Assembly (NCBI GenBank): GCA_023429845.1
Contig: JAEZCY010000147.1
Location: 1 to 5,336 of the forward strand
DNA from: Acidobacteriota bacterium
GTDB taxonomy: Bacteria; Acidobacteriota; Vicinamibacteria; Vicinamibacterales; Vicinamibacteraceae
Length of the DNA: 5,336 nucleotides
Direction: 5' to 3'
Shown: positions 1-5,336 of the stretch, one piece after another
Layout: each line of letters starts with the position of its first letter
How positions within the stretch are numbered: position 1 is the stretch's first letter
Notes under the pieces: generated by a model
The model's database searches: none
What the model saw: only the letters and a program-made list of their open reading frames with translations
Told to the model about the DNA's origin: nothing
Position numbers and translations under genes: made by a program

Positions 1-1549
1 CCTCCGGGATGCCCTGCCCCGTGTCCTGCACCTCGAGGCGGGCACGGCCGTCGTAGGCGCGGCAGCTGACGCGCACCCTGCCGCCGACGGGCGTGAATTT
101 CACGGCATTGGTGAAGAGATTCGACACGACCTGGCGGATGCGCTCGCGATCGGCCACGACCAGCAGGTCGCCGTGTACCGAGACGTCCACGCGCAGGTCC
201 TTGGCCGCCGCCAGGGGGCGCAGTTCGTCAACGGTCTCGCGCACGACGCTGGCCAGCGGCAGCGTGGTGAGGTGGAAGGCCAGCTTGCCGGTGACGATGC
301 GCGAGACGTCGAGCATGTCGTTGATCAGCTGCGCCTGCTGACGAAGGTTGCGCTCGATGGTATCGAGCGCCCGGCGCGCCGCATCGACGTCCAGTGACGT
401 GTCGCGCAGGACCTGCACCCACCCCAGCACCGACTGCATCGGCGACCGCAGTTCGTGCGACAGCACGGCGAGGAAATCGTCCTTGGCGCGGCTCGATCGT
501 TCTGCGGCTTCCCGCGAGGCCTCGGCGGCCTCCAGCAGTGCCTGACGTTCCGCAATCCCCGCCTGAAGGTCCTGGTTCAGGGCCCTGATCCGCTCCTCGG
601 TGGCGCGTTGCTCGGTGACGTCCTGGAGCACGCCCTGGATCACGGTCGGCTGCCCCACGCTGTCGAAGAGGATTCGGCCGCGATCGTCGAGCCAGACCGG
701 GCCCCGCCGGCCGTGCAGGTAGCGATCGGCAAGCCGGTACTGCGACTGGTACTGTCCAAGTGCCGAGCGTGCGGCACGGCGAACGCTGGCCGCATGGGCG
801 GCGCTGTCGTCGGGGTGAATCAGCCTCTCGGCGTCCTCTCGCGTTGCAGGGAGCATGTCCGCCGGAATGCCGAGCACGTCGCTTGCCGAGGGACTGAACG
901 TCACCTGCCCGGTGCGCATGTCGTACTCCCATGCCGCCATGCGCGCCGCGTCGAGCGACCGGTGCAGCCGCTCCTGGTGACGCAGGTTGGCTTCGCGCAG
1001 CTGGCGCGCCTCGGTGACGTCCCGGAAGGTCACCGAGATGCCTTCCGCCGTGGGCGCGACCCGCACCTGCGCCCAGCGACCCGGCGCCAAGGTTGCGGCC
1101 AGCTCCACTTCGACCGGTTCGCGCTCGTCCATCACCTGCCGCAGGTAGCTTTCGAAGGGGCTGCCAACGGCTTCGGGGAACACCTCCCAGCAGTTGCGGC
1201 CGAGCAGCGCCGCCTCTGGCTTGCCGAAGTACTCCTGCGCCGCAGGGTTGACGTACGTGTAGCGCCAGGCGAAATCCACCGTGACGAACCCTTCGGTGAT
1301 GCTGTCGAGCACCGTCTGGAGCCGATGCTCCGCGCGCTCGGCATCGCTGCGAGCCGTCCACGTGGCGAGCAGGAGCCAGGCGATCGCACCGACGATCAGC
1401 AGGACACTCACGAAGACGACGGTCACCGGGATGGCACGGGGGAGTGGTGCGACCCGCGACCACAGGATGAGGCTTGCTGCGGCCGCAACGAGGAGGAGCA
1501 GGCCGAGCCCATACCGGCCCACCGCCGAATCGACTCGCCAGATGCGCAC
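1..1549 (-). CDS. Membrane-anchored PAS sensor histidine kinase (3' end outside window)
   Basis: Sensor kinase expected to autophosphorylate on a histidine and pass the phosphate to a receiver domain. I translated 516 codons; the frame is open at the window edge, so the C-terminus is missing. Two hydrophobic helices (about residues 14-30 and 40-64) are joined by a loop of about 9 residues, so there is no real periplasmic sensor. A first PAS domain spans about 77-180 and ends in a typical D-V-T-E. A second, PAS_3-like domain spans about 198-313, with IHPDD at 244-248 and D-V-T-E at 310-313. A coiled-coil linker (about 314-357) leads to HisKA (about 355-420), with phosphorylation site H365 in LSHELRSP. 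The HATPase domain begins near 465, with N-box N481 and G1 box D509-T-G-Q-G513; the F and G2 boxes lie beyond position 1. The start is GTG at 1549, the first start codon after an in-frame TGA at 1556-1558; no convincing Shine-Dalgarno is visible, and GTG at 1522 is an alternative. Kinases of this style often end in a receiver domain, which cannot be seen here. The signal is unknown and is probably cytoplasmic, sensed through the PAS domains. Confidence 0.9.
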   Translation of the reverse strand, partial: MRIWRVDSAVGRYGLGLLLLVAAAASLILWSRVAPLPRAIPVTVVFVSVLLIVGAIAWLLLATWTARSDAERAEHRLQTVLDSITEGFVTVDFAWRYTYVNPAAQEYFGKPEAALLGRNCWEVFPEAVGSPFESYLRQVMDEREPVEVELAATLAPGRWAQVRVAPTAEGISVTFRDVTEARQLREANLRHQERLHRSLDAARMAAWEYDMRTGQVTFSPSASDVLGIPADMLPATREDAERLIHPDDSAAHAASVRRAARSALGQYQSQYRLADRYLHGRRGPVWLDDRGRILFDSVGQPTVIQGVLQDVTEQRATEERIRALNQDLQAGIAERQALLEAAEASREAAERSSRAKDDFLAVLSHELRSPMQSVLGWVQVLRDTSLDVDAARRALDTIERNLRQQAQLINDMLDVSRIVTGKLAFHLTTLPLASVVRETVDELRPLAAAKDLRVDVSVHGDLLVVADRERIRQVVSNLFTNAVKFTPVGGRVRVSCRAYDGRARLEVQDTGQGIPE

Positions 1550-1565
1550 GGAGTTTCAGGAGACG

Positions 1566-1606
1566 GGCGCCGCGTGCGCCGCAATCGTGCGAGTTGACCC
1601 GACTCG
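1566..1606 (-). other. Two short inverted repeats in the gap between the two kinase genes
   Basis: In the 63-base gap the minus strand carries CGAGT-7 bases-ACTCG (1590-1606) and GGCGC-ACGCG-GCGCC (1566-1580). Each could form a five-base-pair hairpin in the transcript. Neither is followed by a U tract, so they do not look like an intrinsic terminator. They might affect transcript stability or the start of the downstream kinase, or be chance pairings in GC-rich DNA. Confidence 0.25.
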
Positions 1607-1612
1607 ACCGCC

Positions 1613-4486
1613 TCAGGTCAAGCTGAGCCGGGGAGGCTGGTCCGCGGGCACGCGATCGAGCACGGCCCGCAGCGCGGCGAGTTGCACGGGCTTGCTGATG
1701 AAGTCGTCCATGCCGGCCGCCGCGCACTGCTGGCGATGGTCGTCCAGCGCGTGCGCCGTGACGGCGATCACCCAGGGCTGGCGGCCATTGGTCGAGCGGA
1801 GGCGCCGCGTCGCCTCGAGGCCGTCGAGCACAGGCATCTGCACGTCCATCAGGACGACGTCGTAGGCGCGTCGGTCGATCGCGTCGAGCGCGTCGGCGCC
1901 GTTGCCGACCACGTCCACCGAATGTCCCAACCGCTGCAGCATGGTGGTTGCGACCCGCTGGTTCACGACGTTGTCCTCGGCAAGGAGCACCTGAAGGCAT
2001 CGCCCGGCGCTGCGTGCTTCTACTGGCATGTCCGCCATTCCGGGCGCGTCGGCGACCGCCGCCATCGGCAGGTCCACGGTAAAGGTCGAGCCCACGCCCG
2101 GCGTGCTCTCGCACCGGAGTTGCCCGCCCATCAGCGTCGTCAGCCTGTGGCTGATCGTGAGGCCCAGCCCGGTGCCGCCGTACCGGCGGGTGACCGAGGC
2201 GTCGCCCTGCGCGAATGGCGTGAAGATGACCGCCTGCTGTGCAGGCTCGATGCCGATGCCGGTGTCGTGCACGCGGACTCGCAGCCACCGGTTCCCGGCA
2301 TCTGCATGCGCGCTCGCGTGAACCGTCACCGATCCGGCCTCGGTGAACTTCACGGCGTTGCCGAGGAGGTTGATCAGGATCTGTCCGACGCGCAGCGCGT
2401 CGATCATCACGCGCGCCGGCAGCGGGTCGCAGGTCACGCGCAGGTGCAGGCCCTTGGCACGTGCGGCGGGCGCCACGCAGTGCACGGCCACGTCGATCAC
2501 GTTTCGCGGGTCGTGCGTCTCCGGCGTGATCTCGACGTGTCCCGACTCGATCTTCGAAAGGTCGAGGATGTTGTTGATCAGGCCGACCAGGATCTGGCCG
2601 CTCGATCGGATCATCTCGGCCTGCTCGCGCTGCTCCGGGTCGAGGTCGGCTGTCAGCAGCAGGTCGGCCATGCCGATGACGCCGTTCATCGGCGTCCGGA
2701 TCTCGTGGCTCATGTTGGCGAGGAACTCGCTCTTGGCGCGGTTGGCCTGCTCGGCGCGCGCTGTAGCGTCGGCGAGCGCAGCCGTGCGCTGGGCGACGCG
2801 TGCTTCGAGTTCGTCGAGCGCGCGGCTGAGCGCAAGGTTGGCGTCCTCGCGCTGTGCGAGCGCCAGCTGGAGGTGGACATGGCTGTCGTGCAGCCGACTG
2901 ATCATCGCGTCGAAGTCGGCAGCGAGCTGCCGCACTTCGAGGGGGGCACTGGCGCCCACGTCGATCGGCGGGGGACGGGCGCCGTCCGGTCCCACCCGGC
3001 GGGCCGACTCCACGAGCTGCTCGAGCGGCCTCGTGATCCGCGCTGATGTCAGGCGCGCGAGCGGCAGGGCCACGAGCAGGCACAGCAGGGCGCCCGCGGT
3101 GGTGATGACGTAGAAGCGCGCCACCGGCGCCTGCACGAGGCGCGCGGACGTGCGCGTATGCACCGTCCATCCGAGAGACGGAACGGCGGTGTGCTGACTG
3201 AAGAATCGGCCCGCCCGGGCTGTGCCGCCTCGCCGCGACTCATGTGCGCCGTCGGGCGACCCTGCGGCGCGCACCCAGGCCGTGCCGCTGGCGTCGGTGA
3301 GCAGTGGCAGGCCGTGCGTACCCGCAGAGGCGAGCACCCGGCCGTCGCGGTCGAGGATGATCGCCGACTCGTTCTCGTCGATCACCTGCCGCAGGTGCTC
3401 GGCCAGCTGTTGCAGGTCGAGCGACCCTTCCGCGACGCCGATCACCTTGCCCGAGTCGCGGTTTCGGATCGGCGCGCTGACAGACACCACGGCGTCACTG
3501 CCGAAGCCGCCCCGGAACACGTCGGACCGGAATGGCGTGCCGGTGCGCATGGGCTCCACGAAGTAGTTGCGGTTGGCAACCGAGGGCCCTGCGGCAATCG
3601 GTGCGGGCTGGTGCAAGCGATTGAGGCGCGACGACCCGGTGCGAATCACACCGGCCTCGTCGATCGCGAGCATCCGCAGGAAGCCGCCATACAGGCGGTG
3701 GTGCTCGCCGACGATCCGTACAGCTTCCGGTGTCGCGAGCGGCGTGTCCTCGAGTCGGTGCGCCAGCCCGGCCACCGCGCGCTCGTGGGAGTCCATGTAC
3801 GCCACCAGCCGATGGGCGAGGATGCGTGAGTGATCGCCGAGACGGTCGAGCGCGTCCCGTTCCGACGACTGCGTGTAGAGGCGTCCGAGCCCGAGCCCCA
3901 GCAGCAGCACGGGAAGCGCGCCGAGCGGCAGCAGGCGTTGCAGGATGTCGGCACGCAGGCCGTGTGAGGCCAGCACGTAGCCGTCGCCGCGCAACAGGCG
4001 CACCACCGTGCTCTGCCCTGCGAGCAGTTGCGCGAGGACGATGTTCAGCAGGCTGTTGAGCGGCTGCTTGGCGACCGCGATCATGACGACCGCCGGGTCG
4101 AATCCCTGCAGGTGCGCCACCCCAACCATGAACGGCAGCCCCAGGACCAGCCAGTAGGCCGCGCCCGCGAACACCGGCAGCACGCCGCGCCGCGTGAGTG
4201 CCATGACGGTCAGCACCTCGGCACCGGCGAGAACGGCTACGGCTGGCGTGCCCATCTCCAGGCAGACGCGCGCCGTGGCCGCCATGGCCACGGCGGCACC
4301 GAGCCATGGGTGCACGGCAAACGCGATCAGCAGCGCGATGGCGCCGTCGAGGCGGAACACCGTTCCCTCGAGCAGCGTCGGCCCGTACGCGATCGCCAGA
4401 TCGCCGAGCACGGCGCCGCCGACTCCTATCAGCAGGTGGCGGGTTCGCACGCTGGCGATGGGCGGAGGCAGCGCGTGTCGGGGCAT
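1613..4486 (-). CDS. Hybrid histidine kinase: multi-TM, Cache-like sensor, HAMP, HisKA, HATPase, receiver
   Basis: Complete protein of 957 residues that should sense an extracytoplasmic ligand and relay phosphate from His to an internal Asp. Domains in order: about six membrane segments (17-35, 47-73, 79-97, 103-125, 132-156, 185-203); an extracytoplasmic double-Cache-like region (about 205-455), with NYF at 307-309, SDVF at 321-324 and SAPI at 337-340; a membrane helix (458-479); HAMP (about 475-530, conserved P487 and E517); and a coiled coil (534-588). HisKA follows with H594 in MSHEIRTPMNG. The HATPase has N706/N710, G1 D741-T-G-I-G745, an F box near F755-F758, and G2 G771-T-G-L-G775. The receiver (about 830-945) has the acidic pair E837/D838, phosphoacceptor D881, T910 and K932. 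All catalytic residues are present, so the protein looks active. There is no Hpt domain, so phosphate must pass to a separate Hpt protein or the receiver acts on the kinase itself. The frame is open up to a TTG at 4594 inside the transporter gene. I chose ATG 4486 because it avoids that overlap, has a weak purine-rich site just upstream, and gives a sensible short basic N-terminus. It lies 43 bases after the transporter stop. Confidence 0.95.
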   Translation of the reverse strand: MPRHALPPPIASVRTRHLLIGVGGAVLGDLAIAYGPTLLEGTVFRLDGAIALLIAFAVHPWLGAAVAMAATARVCLEMGTPAVAVLAGAEVLTVMALTRRGVLPVFAGAAYWLVLGLPFMVGVAHLQGFDPAVVMIAVAKQPLNSLLNIVLAQLLAGQSTVVRLLRGDGYVLASHGLRADILQRLLPLGALPVLLLGLGLGRLYTQSSERDALDRLGDHSRILAHRLVAYMDSHERAVAGLAHRLEDTPLATPEAVRIVGEHHRLYGGFLRMLAIDEAGVIRTGSSRLNRLHQPAPIAAGPSVANRNYFVEPMRTGTPFRSDVFRGGFGSDAVVSVSAPIRNRDSGKVIGVAEGSLDLQQLAEHLRQVIDENESAIILDRDGRVLASAGTHGLPLLTDASGTAWVRAAGSPDGAHESRRGGTARAGRFFSQHTAVPSLGWTVHTRTSARLVQAPVARFYVITTAGALLCLLVALPLARLTSARITRPLEQLVESARRVGPDGARPPPIDVGASAPLEVRQLAADFDAMISRLHDSHVHLQLALAQREDANLALSRALDELEARVAQRTAALADATARAEQANRAKSEFLANMSHEIRTPMNGVIGMADLLLTADLDPEQREQAEMIRSSGQILVGLINNILDLSKIESGHVEITPETHDPRNVIDVAVHCVAPAARAKGLHLRVTCDPLPARVMIDALRVGQILINLLGNAVKFTEAGSVTVHASAHADAGNRWLRVRVHDTGIGIEPAQQAVIFTPFAQGDASVTRRYGGTGLGLTISHRLTTLMGGQLRCESTPGVGSTFTVDLPMAAVADAPGMADMPVEARSAGRCLQVLLAEDNVVNQRVATTMLQRLGHSVDVVGNGADALDAIDRRAYDVVLMDVQMPVLDGLEATRRLRSTNGRQPWVIAVTAHALDDHRQQCAAAGMDDFISKPVQLAALRAVLDRVPADQPPRLSLT

Positions 4487-4489
4487 TCG

Positions 4490-4495
4490 TCTTTC
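4490..4495 (-). promoter_or_regulatory. Weak ribosome binding site for the hybrid kinase
   Basis: On the minus strand the purine run GAAAGA precedes ATG 4486 with a spacing of about 3-4 bases. It matches the Shine-Dalgarno consensus only partly and sits close to the start. It supports ATG 4486 over the upstream TTG at 4594, which would overlap the end of the transporter gene by 65 bases. Translational coupling to the transporter is possible given the 43-base gap. Confidence 0.35.
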
Positions 4496-4529
4496 GGTTG
4501 GGCAATCGGCGGCGCGCCAGCGGCCTTGA

Positions 4530-5336
4530 CTATGCGGGCACGACGGGCGCCGGCCGGCGACCGGGCTGCACCGCACGCACCGTGGTGGCTGCAAGCACGA
4601 TACCGCCTCCGACCGTGCCCAGCAGCCCCGGGGTCTCGCCGTGGATCAACCACGTCCAGAGGGGATTCAGGGCTGGTTCGAGCAGCAACAGCAGCGACGC
4701 CTCGACTGCGGTGAGCGTGCCGATGCCGCGTGTGAGCAGCACGTAAGCGAGCGCCAGCTGGAAACATCCCAGGTAGCCGATCACCGCCCAGTCGATCGGG
4801 CCGGCCCCGGTGACGGGGAATGCCAGCGGCGCGCAGAGCACGAACGCGAAGACGTTGCCATAGAACGTCGCCGCCATCGCGACGTCGTGGCCTCCCGACC
4901 TGGAGACGAGACGTACGCCCGCGAGTACCAGCGCCCACGTGACGCCGCTGATGGCTCCGACGATGTTGCCCGCGACCGGATTCGGCGCGGTGGCGCTCGG
5001 CGTCACCGACCCGGAGAAGAGCAGCGCGATGCCGACGCCGACGATCACCAGAAAGGGCACATCGCGCGCCTGGACGCGCTCGTGGAGCAGCCACGGCCCG
5101 AGCAGCACCAGGTACAACGGCGCCGCGGCCTGCAGGAAGACGGCATGCGCCGCCGTCGTGAGCTTGTTGGCGACGATGAAGGTGATGAAGGTGACGGCGA
5201 TGATCACGCCGACGAGCATCGTGCGGCGCGTCGGGCGCAGCGGCACACGCGTGACGGCGAGGAGGAAGAGGGCGGCCACGGCGGACCTGAAGCCCGCCAC
5301 CTGCCATGCGGTCAGCGTCGTGGCCTTGACCACGAC
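4530..5336 (-). CDS. EamA (DMT superfamily) membrane transporter, 5' end outside window
   Basis: The C-terminal 268 residues of an inner-membrane transporter of the drug/metabolite type, a family that usually has ten helices in two EamA repeats and exports or imports small metabolites. The frame is open through position 5336. A GTG at 5333 could be read as a start, but the first helix of repeat one is absent, so roughly 25-40 residues probably lie outside the window. About nine helices are visible, including segments near 38-58, 63-83, 92-109, 122-144, 153-173, 182-204, 209-230 and 236-255. The first repeat contains TTAAHAVFLQAAAPLY (about 60-75), where family members typically have a similar helix start. 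The second contains EASLLLLLEPALNPLW followed by HGE, the characteristic end of an EamA repeat. The protein ends with a short Arg/Pro-rich tail before TAG at 4530-4532. The substrate cannot be inferred. The gene is the first visible member of the likely transcription unit with the two kinases. Confidence 0.94.
   Translation of the reverse strand, partial: VVVKATTLTAWQVAGFRSAVAALFLLAVTRVPLRPTRRTMLVGVIIAVTFITFIVANKLTTAAHAVFLQAAAPLYLVLLGPWLLHERVQARDVPFLVIVGVGIALLFSGSVTPSATAPNPVAGNIVGAISGVTWALVLAGVRLVSRSGGHDVAMAATFYGNVFAFVLCAPLAFPVTGAGPIDWAVIGYLGCFQLALAYVLLTRGIGTLTAVEASLLLLLEPALNPLWTWLIHGETPGLLGTVGGGIVLAATTVRAVQPGRRPAPVVPA

Noticed and set aside
455..1597. A 380-codon open frame on the plus strand, antisense to the PAS kinase
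   Set aside because: The opposite strand fully encodes PAS, HisKA and HATPase motifs. The plus-strand product has no domain, is rich in Arg/His/Gly, and is a typical antisense shadow.
97..2370. Similar sequences near 97-120 and 2340-2365 that could suggest a repeat
   Set aside because: Both encode the N-box of the ATP-binding domain (NAVKFT) in the two kinases. The likeness is shared protein family, not a DNA repeat.
1682..3046. A 454-codon open frame on the plus strand, antisense to the hybrid kinase
   Set aside because: It mirrors the HAMP, HisKA, HATPase and receiver coding region. Its translation is compositionally biased and resembles no family I recognise.
228..3170. A 980-codon open frame on the minus strand spanning parts of both kinase genes
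   Set aside because: It is out of frame with the two kinases, runs across the real stop and start between them, and its translation is Arg/Ala/Pro-rich with no recognisable domain. It is a by-product of GC-rich codon usage.
3495..4505. A 336-codon minus-strand open frame overlapping the kinase N-terminus
   Set aside because: It is out of frame with the membrane and Cache-like segments and is Arg-rich without hydrophobic segments.
4511..4518. Perfect eight-base palindrome GGCGCGCC in the gap between transporter and kinase
   Set aside because: It is a short, purely G/C palindrome expected by chance in DNA of this composition, with no loop or U tract to make it a terminator and no second copy that I noticed nearby.
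4487..4594. Upstream extension of the hybrid kinase to TTG 4594
   Set aside because: It would add 36 Arg/Cys/Pro-rich residues encoded largely within the transporter's 3' end, with no domain value. ATG 4486 fits the gene spacing better.

Overview
The window is about two-thirds G+C by eye and almost entirely coding. All three genes lie on the minus strand and are closely spaced, so transcription would run from position 5336 towards 1. In that order they are: the C-terminal part of a drug/metabolite-type (EamA) membrane transporter (4530-5336, its 5' end outside the window), a complete membrane-bound hybrid histidine kinase (1613-4486), and a membrane-anchored PAS-domain histidine kinase (1-1549, its 3' end outside the window). 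The gaps are only 43 and 63 bases, which fits a single transcription unit. Its promoter and first codons would lie beyond position 5336.

The organism is a GC-rich, probably Gram-negative bacterium. The hybrid kinase with an extracytoplasmic Cache sensor, and the PAS-kinase style with an 'LSHELRSP...LGW' phosphorylation-site region, resemble kinases that are abundant in environmental Acidobacteriota (Vicinamibacteria-like), Myxococcota and some Proteobacteria. The sequence holds no taxonomic marker, so this is a weak inference.

The full-length kinase is the most informative gene. It has an N-terminal block of about six membrane segments, an extracytoplasmic double-Cache-like sensor, a further membrane helix, HAMP, coiled coil, HisKA, HATPase and a C-terminal receiver with all key residues. 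It has no Hpt domain. The downstream kinase has a two-helix membrane hairpin with almost no periplasmic loop, then two PAS domains, HisKA and the start of the HATPase domain. The window contains no DNA-binding response regulator and no Hpt protein, so the output of both kinases must lie elsewhere. The transporter may share a transcript with them, but nothing in the sequence proves a functional link.

I found no RNA genes, mobile elements, CRISPR arrays, direct repeats or clear intrinsic terminators. I see no strong evidence for a previously undescribed system. The items most worth checking are the unassigned multi-helix N-terminus of the hybrid kinase and the pairing of two sensor kinases without a visible partner regulator.
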